Shown here: in pieces, positions 34,599 to 43,581 of the stretch
Numbering within the stretch: position 1 is the stretch's first letter
How the letters are laid out: every line of letters starts with the position of its first letter
Notes under the pieces: model-generated
Database searches by the model: none
The model's input: only the letters and a program-made list of their open reading frames with translations
What the model was told of the DNA's origin: nothing
Program-made: the position numbers and the translations under genes
Origin: Lentibacillus daqui
GTDB taxonomy: Bacteria; Bacillota; Bacilli; Bacillales; Amphibacillaceae
Length of the DNA: 64,000 nucleotides
Direction: 5' to 3'
NCBI RefSeq assembly: GCF_027186265.1
Contig: NZ_CP114176.1
Span: 372,001 to 436,000 of the forward strand

Positions 34599-34952
34599 TT
34601 AGACACTCCCCCTTGCATTTTTCTCTTCTTTTGGTTCATCCGAAATTAATTTTAGTCCGATAATACAGCTAATTAGCAGGACAACTAACACAATCTTGGT
34701 TGGACTCACGGGATCTCCTAAAAATGTCATGCCCACCAAAGCTGTACCAAAAGCACCCAGACCTGTGAATACTGCATAAGCCGTCGAAACGGGCAGTACC
34801 TTTAGTGTTTTAGCGAAAAACCACCAGCTAAGAACTAATAATATAACTGTCGGAATAACAATTTCTATTCTTGTAAATCCTTCTGAAAAGCCTAGACCAA
34901 GTGCCCAGCCAACTTCAAGAATTCCGCCAATAATTAAGTAAACCCATGCCAT
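34599..34952 (-). CDS. SMR efflux protein, first subunit
   Basis: 117 residues, four spans, the conserved Glu in GGILEVGWALGLGFSEGFTR and AYAVFTGLGAFGTALVG; a charged C-terminal tail (EPKEEKNARG) as in the longer member of SMR pairs. First gene of the operon; AAGGAGAGG precedes the ATG. Confidence 0.92.
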   Translation of the reverse strand: MAWVYLIIGGILEVGWALGLGFSEGFTRIEIVIPTVILLVLSWWFFAKTLKVLPVSTAYAVFTGLGAFGTALVGMTFLGDPVSPTKIVLVVLLISCIIGLKLISDEPKEEKNARGSV

Positions 34953-34978
34953 GATAACCTCTCCTTTTTAAAGTAATT

Positions 34979-35002
34979 AATCTAACTAATGATTGTTAGA
35001 TT
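34979..35002. promoter_or_regulatory. TetR operator 1 (proximal)
   Basis: AATCTAAC-N8-GTTAGATT, perfect arms, about 27 bases upstream of the first SMR start on the minus strand and covering the likely -10/start region. Confidence 0.72.
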
Positions 35003-35046
35003 TTTATATAAAAGTATAACAATCTTTAAGCAACACCTTTCAATAA

Positions 35047-35070
35047 AATCTAACTAACATACATTAGATT
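35047..35070. promoter_or_regulatory. TetR operator 2 (distal)
   Basis: AATCTAAC-N8-ATTAGATT, same arm sequence and spacing as operator 1, 68 bases apart, flanking the minus-strand promoter candidate (TTGCTT-N17-TATATA). Confidence 0.7.
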
Positions 35071-35251
35071 TTATGATAATTAAGCTCATTTTGCAAGAGT
35101 AAAATTTTATTTTCGTTTGCTGTTATTTTTAAGGTTTATTTTGCCATGGTATTTTGGCAACCTGCAATAGTTAAAATTATTTGTCTTTAACTTATTCTAA
35201 ATGTAGTATATTAGGTATTCAACATGATACAGGAAGAAGGGAAGAGAGACA

Positions 35252-36028
35252 GTGAACGGAATAGTAGAAATGCAAAATGTTTCATGGAAACGGCAAGGGG
35301 AAACGATTTTATCAGATATCAATTGGCAAGTCACGAAGGGGGAGCACTGGGCCGTATTGGGTCTAAATGGTTCTGGTAAAACAACGCTGTTAAACATGAT
35401 TAATGGATATATTTGGCCAACAACAGGGAAGGTTTCCGTGCTGGAGCAGCCGTTCGGACAAACGGACATTAGAGAACTCCGTAAATCAATTGGCTGGGTT
35501 AGTTCCTCGCTTCAAGAACGCATCAAAGGAACCGAGCTGGCAGAGAACATTGTTGTTAGTGGAAAATATGCTTCGATTGGACTATATGACACCCCGACTG
35601 GGGCTGATTTTGAAAGAGGATACCAGCTTATGGAGCAAATTGGCTGCAGTCATTTAATTGGACGCACCTATCAAACCTGTTCCCAGGGAGAAAGGCAAAA
35701 GATTCTAATCGCACGAGGACTAATGGCATCGCCGGAGCTATTAATTTTAGACGAACCTACCAACGGACTGGATTTTATTTCACGTGAAGAGCTAATGGCT
35801 TCCATTAATCATCTGGCAAGCCAGGCAGATGCACCAACGATTTTGTTTGTCACCCATCATATAGAAGAAATATTGCCTGTATTCACTCATACTTTATTGT
35901 TGAAACAGGGAACCGTTTATGCAAAAGGGGATAGAGACGATATGTTATCAAAGGAGCGTTTGTCGGCGTTTTTTGATATTCCTGTGCAGGTTGACTGGCG
36001 GGAAGAACGGGCGTGGATGACAAGATAG
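35252..36028 (+). CDS. ABC transporter ATP-binding protein (YlmA/ModF-like)
   Basis: 258 residues, complete ATPase: Walker A GLNGSGKTT, Q-loop region, signature CSQGERQKILIARGL, Walker B LLILDEP, switch His in FVTHHIEE. It is a lone ATPase with no permease nearby, like B. subtilis YlmA. Start GTG 35252. Function unknown. Confidence 0.88.
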   Translation: MNGIVEMQNVSWKRQGETILSDINWQVTKGEHWAVLGLNGSGKTTLLNMINGYIWPTTGKVSVLEQPFGQTDIRELRKSIGWVSSSLQERIKGTELAENIVVSGKYASIGLYDTPTGADFERGYQLMEQIGCSHLIGRTYQTCSQGERQKILIARGLMASPELLILDEPTNGLDFISREELMASINHLASQADAPTILFVTHHIEEILPVFTHTLLLKQGTVYAKGDRDDMLSKERLSAFFDIPVQVDWREERAWMTR

Positions 36029-36106
36029 AGTGTTTTTGTGGTAGAATGAAAGTAACAAAGTTAGAATTTAGGAATATGATAAAGGATTGTGACGTGATCA
36101 AAATAA

Positions 36107-36147
36107 AAGAAGAAGGCCTTCCGAAAAGACCTTCTTCCTATTTTTTA
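36107..36147. terminator. Bidirectional terminator
   Basis: GAAGAAGG pairs with CCTTCTTC, flanked by A and T runs; it closes the ABC ATPase gene (plus) and the YusW-like lipoprotein gene (minus). Confidence 0.82.
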
Positions 36148-36701
36148 TCCTCAAATTCAACCTTCGTATTATCCTCAAACGTCAACTCAATTTCAAACTT
36201 TGTATAGTCCGATGGCAAATCAAAGGCTTTTAGTGTTTGATCAATTGCATCTTGCTTGTTCGTGTCCCGGTCAATTGTGAGCTTTTTGAGGTTGGGATAG
36301 ATTTTATCAAACGCTTCTTTTCCTTTAGTATCGATATTATTTATTTTATCATCTTCAATTTCTGCTTCAATTTCTCCAGTATTTCTGTCTTGTTCAATCT
36401 CCGCCTCATATTCTTGTTGTCCATAACTAACTTCCAATTCAAAATCTGTATAGTCCAGTTGTTTCATCTTGTCTTTCATGTCGGCAGTTGAATCATCTTG
36501 ATCATTGTTGTTGTTATCGTCCATTTCACCCGTGTCGGCATGATCATCGTTATTTGCCTGATCTTGCCCTTGATCCTGATTCTGATCATTTTCTGTTGTA
36601 TCATTATTGTCTGTTGCTGCATTATTGTTGTCATTCTGTCCGCATGCCGCCAGAACAAATGATAATAAAAGGACAGCAAATAGTTGTATGAATCGTCTCA
36701 T
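36138..36701 (-). CDS. YusW-like lipoprotein
   Basis: 187 residues. Type II signal peptide with lipobox LAAC (Cys20), then a highly acidic Asn/Asp/Gln-rich low-complexity linker (about residues 21-80), then two YusW-like beta-alpha repeats (LDYTDFELEVSYG and YTKFEIELTFED). Extracytoplasmic and membrane-anchored; function unknown. AAGGAGGAATT precedes the ATG. Confidence 0.88.
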   Translation of the reverse strand: MRRFIQLFAVLLLSFVLAACGQNDNNNAATDNNDTTENDQNQDQGQDQANNDDHADTGEMDDNNNNDQDDSTADMKDKMKQLDYTDFELEVSYGQQEYEAEIEQDRNTGEIEAEIEDDKINNIDTKGKEAFDKIYPNLKKLTIDRDTNKQDAIDQTLKAFDLPSDYTKFEIELTFEDNTKVEFEDKK

Positions 36702-36846
36702 TTTTAATTCCTCCTTATTATGTAGATATTACCACTTTTAGTATAGTCTAAACTGCATGACTCATGCATGTATGGTCTGCTGAAAATATTTGGCCTTTGT
36801 ACATATTTGTTATACACTAAACCTATCCAATAGTTGAAGGGTTGCT

Positions 36847-37986
36847 TTGAATGTGATGATCAACAAATTGAAAAACATGACATATAAACAAATTCTGTTT
36901 TATATCATTTTGACTATCTGCTTTGTTGCATCGCTTGTTTTCGTATATCACAATTATGCATTTTATGATCGTCCAATTGCTAAAGTCACCCAAACAAAGC
37001 TGGTCGATACAACTGAAGTGACAGATGAACATCATAATCAAGACAAGCTATTCACACAGCATATCATTGCCGAATTAAAAAATGGCAAGGAAAAAGGGCA
37101 AGACGTCCTTTTAACGAATAAATATTCATTATCTGGAGCTTATGACCAGGAATATCATGTTGGAAATGAATTATTCGTTTCGATTAATAAACATGATAAA
37201 GACAATAGCCATCTTACGGGAAGCATAAAAGACGTCAAACGCGATAAATTTGCCGTTACCGTAGCATGGATATTTATTTTTTTCCTGCTAATCGTTGGTA
37301 AAAAGCGCGGGCTGTTTGCTGTGATTAGTTTAGCGGTCAATGCCGCTTTGTTAACCTATGCACTGGATGTATATGTGAATTCAGCAAATACGAGTTTGTT
37401 ATGGATTTGCGGGATAAGTGCTGTCTTTTTTACGGTCATTTCGCTATTGCTTGTTAGCGGTTTTAATGAAAAAACCTATGCAGCTATCATGGCAACTTTA
37501 TTGGGGACGTTTATTTCCCTGCTCATATCCTATCTCGTGTTATGGGTGACTTCCGAAAATGGACTTCGGTATGAAGAGATGCAATTTCTGACTCGCCCTT
37601 ATCGATTGGTGTTCATGGCCGGATTATTACTTGGGTCGTTGGGCGGCGTCATGGATGTGGCCATTACCATGTCTGCTTCCATCTTTGGGCTGTATGAAAC
37701 GGACCACCATATATCCGATAAAGCGTTAAAAACTTCAGGACGGGAGATTGGCAAGGACATTATGGGGCCGATCACGAATATCTTATTTTTTGTCTATATT
37801 AGCGGCTCGATTCCTATGCTGATTTTGTATTTGAATAACGGTTCTCCAATGACGTTCTCCTTTTCCATGAACCTCTCCCTGGAATTGGCCCGCGCCTTAG
37901 CTGGTGGGATTGGCATCGTAATCACCATTCCAATCGCACTATATACGGCTATTTTTTTCGTTAAGCGAAAGAGGGCGAGATCATGA
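36847..37986 (+). CDS. YibE/F-family membrane protein A
   Basis: About 379 residues: an N-terminal span, an extracytoplasmic beta domain (about residues 45-130), then 7-8 spans with the YibE/F core (GREIGKDIMGPITNILFFVYISGS). The start is uncertain between TTG 36847, GTG 36853 and ATG 36856. Overlaps the next gene by 4 bases (ATGA). Function of the family is unknown. Confidence 0.88.
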   Translation: MNVMINKLKNMTYKQILFYIILTICFVASLVFVYHNYAFYDRPIAKVTQTKLVDTTEVTDEHHNQDKLFTQHIIAELKNGKEKGQDVLLTNKYSLSGAYDQEYHVGNELFVSINKHDKDNSHLTGSIKDVKRDKFAVTVAWIFIFFLLIVGKKRGLFAVISLAVNAALLTYALDVYVNSANTSLLWICGISAVFFTVISLLLVSGFNEKTYAAIMATLLGTFISLLISYLVLWVTSENGLRYEEMQFLTRPYRLVFMAGLLLGSLGGVMDVAITMSASIFGLYETDHHISDKALKTSGREIGKDIMGPITNILFFVYISGSIPMLILYLNNGSPMTFSFSMNLSLELARALAGGIGIVITIPIALYTAIFFVKRKRARS

Positions 37987-38747
37987 ATACATTAGTGTGG
38001 ATGGCCGGGATTTTATTGATATTGATGGTCATTGTCGGAGGAAAAAAAGGTATTCGGTCGTTTACAGCATTATTCCTGAATTTTGGCGTGTTGATTCTGA
38101 CCATACTGATTATGACGATTCCAAATCTGAACCCGATTATCCTGACGTTTATTGCCTGTACAGTGATTAGTTGCATCAGTCTTTTTTATATTAACGAGGT
38201 GAACCAGACAACAAAAACAGCGTTCATTGCGACGATGATAACCATTGTTATTTTGCTTTTGTTTATTGTTATCGTGACAAAAAAGGCGATGATTCAGGGA
38301 TTTGGTGAAGAAGAGACAGAGGAAATCAGTGTATTTTCCCTCTATATTGGCGTGGATTTTGCCAAAGTTGGTGCATCGGTTATTATCATGAGTACCATCG
38401 GCGCAATTACCGAAATTGCCATTTCCATCGCCTCTTCCATGAGAGAGATAAGTCATCACAATCCACGTATCAGCAGGAAAAAGTTATTCTCGTCTGGATT
38501 GGGGATTGGGAGAGATATCCTGGGAACAGATACGAATACATTATTTTTTGCCTTCTTTGGAAATTATTTGGGACTGCTGATCTGGTTTAAAGATTTATCC
38601 TATTCATTTGGAGAAATCACCAATTCAAAGGTGTTTAATGCAGAAATGATCAATATCCTTTGTGCTGGAATTGGTATAGCGTTGATTATTCCGGTTACCG
38701 CCTGGATTACAGCATATCATTTGGTGAAGGAAAAGCAGGATGTTTAG
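37983..38747 (+). CDS. YibE/F-family membrane protein B
   Basis: 254 residues, seven or eight spans and the matching YibE/F core (GLGIGRDILGTDTNTLFFAFFG). Paralogous to the previous gene but lacking the extracytoplasmic domain; translationally coupled to it. The two probably form a complex. Confidence 0.88.
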   Translation: MNTLVWMAGILLILMVIVGGKKGIRSFTALFLNFGVLILTILIMTIPNLNPIILTFIACTVISCISLFYINEVNQTTKTAFIATMITIVILLLFIVIVTKKAMIQGFGEEETEEISVFSLYIGVDFAKVGASVIIMSTIGAITEIAISIASSMREISHHNPRISRKKLFSSGLGIGRDILGTDTNTLFFAFFGNYLGLLIWFKDLSYSFGEITNSKVFNAEMINILCAGIGIALIIPVTAWITAYHLVKEKQDV

Positions 38748-38830
38748 CTGTGGAGTGAAGAATAAACTTAAATTGATTTAGGGATTAAACATGGCATAGT
38801 TGGTTATATAAGTAGTAAGAGGTGATCATG

Positions 38831-39028
38831 ATGTATATCCTTAGTGCATTTTCTATAAGGCTGGTCATATCCATTATCATTGCCATTGTGCTATTGTGGA
38901 TTATTTTTCGCTTTAGGGCTGGTAAGAATGGGGAGGGAAGTTCACTGGAAATCATGAAAGAGCGTTTGGAAAAAGGTGAAATCACACAGGAAGAATTTGA
39001 GCGGGCTAAGAAGAAGCAGGGGAAATAA
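38831..39028 (+). CDS. SHOCT-domain small membrane protein
   Basis: 65 residues: one N-terminal span (RLVISIIIAIVLLWIIF) and a C-terminal SHOCT motif (LEIMKERLEKGEITQEEFERAKK). Start ATG 38831 is 5 bases after AGAGGTGA. SHOCT motifs are small oligomerisation or nucleic-acid-associated helices in many unrelated proteins; function unknown. Confidence 0.8.
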   Translation: MYILSAFSIRLVISIIIAIVLLWIIFRFRAGKNGEGSSLEIMKERLEKGEITQEEFERAKKKQGK

Positions 39029-39066
39029 AGAATAAACTCCCATTTTTTCAAAGAATTCAATCAAAA

Positions 39067-39107
39067 CAAAAGAGCTAAAGCTTAAGCGCGTAACTTTAGC
39101 TCCTTTT
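39067..39107. terminator. Bidirectional terminator
   Basis: AGAGCTAAAG pairs with CTTTAGCTC, A run on one side and T run on the other; between the convergent SHOCT and 39096-40229 genes. Confidence 0.8.
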
Positions 39108-40229
39108 TGCTTTGACAATTAAAAAAGGGATCCAGGCAATCGCAGCAAACAGCATAGAGGCCCCTAAAATCATGGATGTGATTTCTTCAGCCGCCCCTCC
39201 CCGGTGTTGGAAAATTAATGCGATAACCAATGCAATAATGAAGTCCTCAATCAGAAATCGTATCATGTGGTACCAGCGTAAATAAGGTTTTAAAGATACA
39301 AAATACAAACAAGAAGTAATAAATATCAATAGAAGCGCTAAAAAACTGTCGTCTGCAATGATTTCCTTTTCTGTCAATATCACTAATACATAGCTTCCAA
39401 TAATCAGAAATGCATAGGATTTTAGTGCAGCTGAACTCCACGCTTTGAATGGCAATTTTTGTTTTTGGTCAGACGTGTCTGCTACATCTGTTTTCACGTC
39501 AGGGCTGCCTGGTTCCGCTGCATCATCTGTTTTTGAATCAGGCGGTTCCGTGTTTTTTAACAGCTCCGTCTCAATGATAAGTTCAGAGACAACAATAGGT
39601 TTTTCCATTGGATAAGGGTTGTGCACCTCTGTCCGTTGAAAACGGGGCTGCTGATTCTTATCTTCTGTTTCCACGAGCAATGTCGAAAGGTAAAGTGGGA
39701 TACGTTTTGTCCGTAACGTTTCCGCCCATGTTTTAACAGCAGTAGTTTCCTCCAATGGAATGGTAACCGATGCTTCTTCAAATTCATCCTCATAAACAAT
39801 TATAAGGGCAGGATTCGGGTATTCACGATCTATCGGATGCAGCTGATCGTCCTTTAACACATAGCCAGTTAATACAGCCTGTTTCATGGCAGGGTAACTA
39901 ATATTGCCCTCCCTTTTTGTACCACCCATTGTATCCCAGATTTTATAAGCAACACCCTCGTATCCAAGTGTATAGCTGCTAAGGTGGTGATTCAGCCAAG
40001 CCATTTCCCGTATACTGCCAATGGCCACTCTTAACATCTTAATACCTGGAATAATCAACAATAATAGCAATAGTAGCCAGAGTTTACGGTAGATTGCTAG
40101 TAAAACAGGCGGTCCAATGATTAGGCAAACAGCAATAAGTATAAGCACAACAAAAAAATAAAATAATTTGAGCCATGCGCCCGGTTCAAGCGGTTTTTCC
40201 TGTTGTTGATCGATTATGTATGTATCCAT
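39096..40229 (-). CDS. Uncharacterised multi-span membrane protein
   Basis: 377 residues. Two N-terminal spans (about residues 20-70), a soluble middle domain (about 75-245, ending in a Pro/Asp/Thr-rich acidic linker), then four C-terminal spans. Start ATG follows GGAGGTGA by 8 bases. I do not recognise a family. Divergent from the membrane protein at 40316. Confidence 0.65.
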   Translation of the reverse strand: MDTYIIDQQQEKPLEPGAWLKLFYFFVVLILIAVCLIIGPPVLLAIYRKLWLLLLLLLIIPGIKMLRVAIGSIREMAWLNHHLSSYTLGYEGVAYKIWDTMGGTKREGNISYPAMKQAVLTGYVLKDDQLHPIDREYPNPALIIVYEDEFEEASVTIPLEETTAVKTWAETLRTKRIPLYLSTLLVETEDKNQQPRFQRTEVHNPYPMEKPIVVSELIIETELLKNTEPPDSKTDDAAEPGSPDVKTDVADTSDQKQKLPFKAWSSAALKSYAFLIIGSYVLVILTEKEIIADDSFLALLLIFITSCLYFVSLKPYLRWYHMIRFLIEDFIIALVIALIFQHRGGAAEEITSMILGASMLFAAIAWIPFLIVKAKRS

Positions 40230-40315
40230 CACCTTGCTCACCTCCATAAAAAATTAATGCTTGTTGGAAGCAAATTCCCTGTTAGAATATAAGTATATCA
40301 AAAATGGGAGGAGAC

Positions 40316-40867
40316 ATGAGCAGTATTATGGAATTTTACCCGGAAATGTTTCTGTCCAAATGGCATTTGCTCGTTGTTTTTATCATTGTTATAACTATTA
40401 TTGGGGTAAAAATCGGTGGCTATGACAAAGAAATAATGAAACGTTACATATGGAAATCATTGATCTTTTCTTATATTGCAGTTACTGTTATCGTAACGTT
40501 TTTTACCTATGATACCAAACACATGGATAGTCAAATGATAGCCTGGATGGATGATGCGCATGAAGAAGGTAAGGGGGAAGATCCAGGGTTATTAGAGCTT
40601 GACAAGGATCTTGTTGTATATGTGGGTTCCTTCGGGGATGAAGAAGAGGATAAGACGGTAAAAGTTTATGCCGGAAATTATCGGGATGATAAATCTTTTC
40701 ATGGCAGCGTGACTGTATTTATATTTGGTGAAACTGGTGATGTATTAAAAGAGGAAAGTTATGAAGATATTACGTTGGAGGCAGGGGATAAAGTGGAAAT
40801 TGACACTTTTGAAGTGGAGGATGAGAAGAAACCGGATAAATTCAATTATTTGTTTCAGGAGGAGTAG
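40316..40867 (+). CDS. Uncharacterised membrane-anchored acidic protein
   Basis: 183 residues: two N-terminal spans (KWHLLVVFIIVITIIGVKIGG and SLIFSYIAVTVIVTFFTY), then an acidic extracytoplasmic domain of beta pattern (VTVFIFGETGDVLKEESYEDITLEAGDKVEI). GGGAGG precedes the ATG. Not recognised; divergent neighbour is also an unknown membrane protein. Confidence 0.6.
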   Translation: MSSIMEFYPEMFLSKWHLLVVFIIVITIIGVKIGGYDKEIMKRYIWKSLIFSYIAVTVIVTFFTYDTKHMDSQMIAWMDDAHEEGKGEDPGLLELDKDLVVYVGSFGDEEEDKTVKVYAGNYRDDKSFHGSVTVFIFGETGDVLKEESYEDITLEAGDKVEIDTFEVEDEKKPDKFNYLFQEE

Positions 40868-40925
40868 TGCGGATTGTCGGTAAGTTTGGAATAGCTATCC
40901 CATTTTCGGAGGATTACCGTAAAAT

Positions 40926-40957
40926 AAAAGGGACGACAGCTGGTATCGTCCCTTTAA
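40926..40957. terminator. Bidirectional terminator at the end of the trp operon
   Basis: AAAGGGACGA pairs with TCGTCCCTTT, A/T-rich on both sides; ends the plus-strand gene at 40867 and the trp operon on minus. Confidence 0.85.
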
Positions 40958-40971
40958 TAGTAAAACTCACT

Positions 40972-41772
40972 TTAATAGGTGGTAACGGAACCATCCTTTT
41001 GATTGCTCATTGTGATCAGCTTCCTAATCTCCTCACGCTCACCCTTGTCAAACAAATCAACAATTTTACTTCCGACCACAACGCCATCACATGCTGACCC
41101 TAAGTCATGTGCTTGTTCTGGTGTGGATACCCCGAAACCTGCCAGGACAGGGGCTTTGGACATTTTCTTTAACTGTTGCAGATAGTCTTTAACATTGGCT
41201 TGGTGTGTTGCTCTTGCTCCGGTCGTACCGGTTACGGAAACTGCGTATAAGAATCCCTCTGTCCGCTCGGCAATTTGTTGCAGGCGTTCTATTGTGCTGG
41301 TTAATGCAGCAAGACGAATCAGGGCAATGCCGTTTGCTTGTAAATCATCTGTAACAATGGCTTCTTCTTCAAGTGGCAAATCGGGAATAATCACGCCATC
41401 AACACCGGCCTTTGCACAATCAGCTGCGAACTTCTCGATGCCATAGATGAAAATTGGATTTAAATAGACCATAAAAATGATTGGCATGGTACATGTACCT
41501 TTAAAGCTTTTTACAGTTTCCAACACATTGGCGAGCGTAGTCCCATTATTTAATGCACGTATCCCGGCGTCCTGAATTGTTGGGCCATCTGCTACTGGAT
41601 CGGAAAAAGGGATTCCTAGTTCCACAGCACTCGCTCCACAATCTTGTAAAAATTGCAGGCGTTCTTCCAAACAATCCAACCCACCGTCACCAGCCATGAT
41701 ATAGGGAACAAACAGTTTTTCGTTGGCGGCCAATTTTTCTTGAAATACTTCCTCTATATGTTGTTTACCCAT
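40972..41772 (-). CDS. trpA: Tryptophan synthase alpha subunit
   Basis: 266-residue TIM-barrel lyase that releases indole from indole-3-glycerol phosphate and feeds it to TrpB. The catalytic Glu is in CGASAVELGIPFSDPVADGP, with GVDGVIIPDLPLEE and GFGVSTPEQA for phosphate binding. Start overlaps the trpB stop (TAATG). Last gene of the operon. Confidence 0.96.
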   Translation of the reverse strand: MGKQHIEEVFQEKLAANEKLFVPYIMAGDGGLDCLEERLQFLQDCGASAVELGIPFSDPVADGPTIQDAGIRALNNGTTLANVLETVKSFKGTCTMPIIFMVYLNPIFIYGIEKFAADCAKAGVDGVIIPDLPLEEEAIVTDDLQANGIALIRLAALTSTIERLQQIAERTEGFLYAVSVTGTTGARATHQANVKDYLQQLKKMSKAPVLAGFGVSTPEQAHDLGSACDGVVVGSKIVDLFDKGEREEIRKLITMSNQKDGSVTTY

Positions 41773-42971
41773 TATGCTTCACCTTCCAATGCAGCTTTTA
41801 CTTGTTCCACGTCTTTATCTCCGCGCCCTGATAGACAAATAACCAGTGATTGCTCTGGATCCATTTCTTTTGCTAGTTTCATAGCATAGGCAACTGCATG
41901 CGCGCTTTCCAATGCCGGAATAATGCCTTCAACCTTTGATAAATACTGAAATGCTTCCAGTGCTTCTGCATCGGTTATCGATGTGTAAGTTACCCTTGAT
42001 GTATCGTGAAGGTGACTATGTTCCGGTCCAACACCAGGGTAATCCAATCCGGCTGAAATAGAAAATGCCTCCTGAATTTGTCCGTGTTCGTCCTGTAATA
42101 AATGGCTCATCGTTCCGTGCAGGATACCGACATTTCCACTGGTAAGAGTAGCCGCGTGCTGATCGGTATCCAGTCCCGCACCGCCCGCTTCGACACCATA
42201 AAGCTTAACAGATGCATCCTCGACAAATGGATAAAACATGCCCATTGCATTACTGCCGCCCCCAACACAGGCAACGACTGCATCTGGCAGACCGCCCGCT
42301 TGTTCCGCGAATTGTTGTTTCGTTTCGCTGCCAATCACCGCTTGAAAGTCACGAACGATTTTGGGAAAAGGGTGTGGTCCGGTGACAGATCCGAGAATAT
42401 AATGGGTGTCCTCCACATGGCTAACCCAGTAACGCAATGCCTCATTGACCGCATCTTTCAAAGTACCACTGCCCTGGGGGACGCTTTTTACTTCCGCGCC
42501 GAGCAATTCCATCCGGAACACATTCAGTTTTTGCCGGCTAATATCCTTTTCTCCCATGAACACGACACATTCTAGGCCAAGCAGTGCACAAACCGTAGCA
42601 GTGGCAACTCCATGTTGGCCAGCGCCTGTTTCTGCAACAACTTTTTGTTTTCCCATTCGCTTGGTTAGCAGTGCCTGACCGATTGTATTATTAATTTTAT
42701 GGGCGCCGGTATGGTTTAAATCTTCCCGTTTCAAATAAATCTTTGGTCCGCCAAGCTGTTTGGATATATTTTCCGCATAATATAGCGGTGTTTCCCGGCC
42801 GGAATATTGCTTTAGATAGTAATTTAATTCCTTGATAAATTCTGGGTCTTTTAATGCTTCTTCATGTGCCTCTTCCAGTTCAAATAGTGCGGGCATTAGT
42901 AATTCCGGTACAAATTGGCCGCCAAATTTTCCGTAGCGTCCTTTTTCATCTGGCATGGTATATGTTGCCAT
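41772..42971 (-). CDS. trpB: Tryptophan synthase beta subunit
   Basis: 399-residue PLP enzyme joining indole and serine. The PLP lysine is in HTGAHKINN; CVGGGSNAMGMF binds the phosphate. Start at the ATG after AAGGATGAGGAAC, giving MATYTMPDEKGRYGKFGG. Overlaps trpF by 26 bases. Confidence 0.96.
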   Translation of the reverse strand: MATYTMPDEKGRYGKFGGQFVPELLMPALFELEEAHEEALKDPEFIKELNYYLKQYSGRETPLYYAENISKQLGGPKIYLKREDLNHTGAHKINNTIGQALLTKRMGKQKVVAETGAGQHGVATATVCALLGLECVVFMGEKDISRQKLNVFRMELLGAEVKSVPQGSGTLKDAVNEALRYWVSHVEDTHYILGSVTGPHPFPKIVRDFQAVIGSETKQQFAEQAGGLPDAVVACVGGGSNAMGMFYPFVEDASVKLYGVEAGGAGLDTDQHAATLTSGNVGILHGTMSHLLQDEHGQIQEAFSISAGLDYPGVGPEHSHLHDTSRVTYTSITDAEALEAFQYLSKVEGIIPALESAHAVAYAMKLAKEMDPEQSLVICLSGRGDKDVEQVKAALEGEA

Positions 42972-43581
42972 GTTCCTCATCCTTTCCTTTTGCGTTTGTG
43001 ATGAATTGCCTGATCTTTTCTGTATCTTTTTTGCCGTCTGTTTCTACACCGCTGGATACATCGACACCGGCTGGCTGGGCGGTCTGGATGGCTTCTTGAA
43101 TATTATCCGCTTGGAGTCCGCCGGCTAAAATCATCTTGTCGTGATCCAAATCTATTTTTTGCAATAACCCCCAGTCAAATGTGGTGCCATTCCCGCCGCG
43201 GTTAGGACCAATCGGGCTATCGAGTAAATAATATGCGCATGGGTAGGTAGTGATGGTCTCCAAGTTCTCCGGTTTCACGGAAAAAGCTTTGATGACCGGA
43301 TATCCCAATTGTTTGGCATATTCCGGTGGTTCATCTCCATGTAATTGAATAAAATCAAGTCCGACTTGTTCCGCGATTTCCTTAACTGTTGCCAATGATT
43401 CATTGACAAACACGCCAACTTTTTTCACGGATGAAGGAATCGCTGAAGCAATTACTTGAGCCTTGGTTGGGGTGATTTGTCGTTTACTTGGAGCAAACAC
43501 AAAACCAATAAAATCGGTTCCTGCTTCTACTGCGACGTTTGCTGCTTCTTGGGTGGTGATGCCGCAAATTTTAACGCGCAT
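42946..43581 (-). CDS. trpF: Phosphoribosylanthranilate isomerase
   Basis: 211-residue TIM-barrel isomerase. MRVKICGITTQEAA carries the catalytic Cys and GIT motif; the general acid Asp is in LLDSPIGPNRGG. Start ATG after AGAGG; overlaps trpC by 11 bases. Confidence 0.95.
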   Translation of the reverse strand: MRVKICGITTQEAANVAVEAGTDFIGFVFAPSKRQITPTKAQVIASAIPSSVKKVGVFVNESLATVKEIAEQVGLDFIQLHGDEPPEYAKQLGYPVIKAFSVKPENLETITTYPCAYYLLDSPIGPNRGGNGTTFDWGLLQKIDLDHDKMILAGGLQADNIQEAIQTAQPAGVDVSSGVETDGKKDTEKIRQFITNAKGKDEEHGNIYHAR

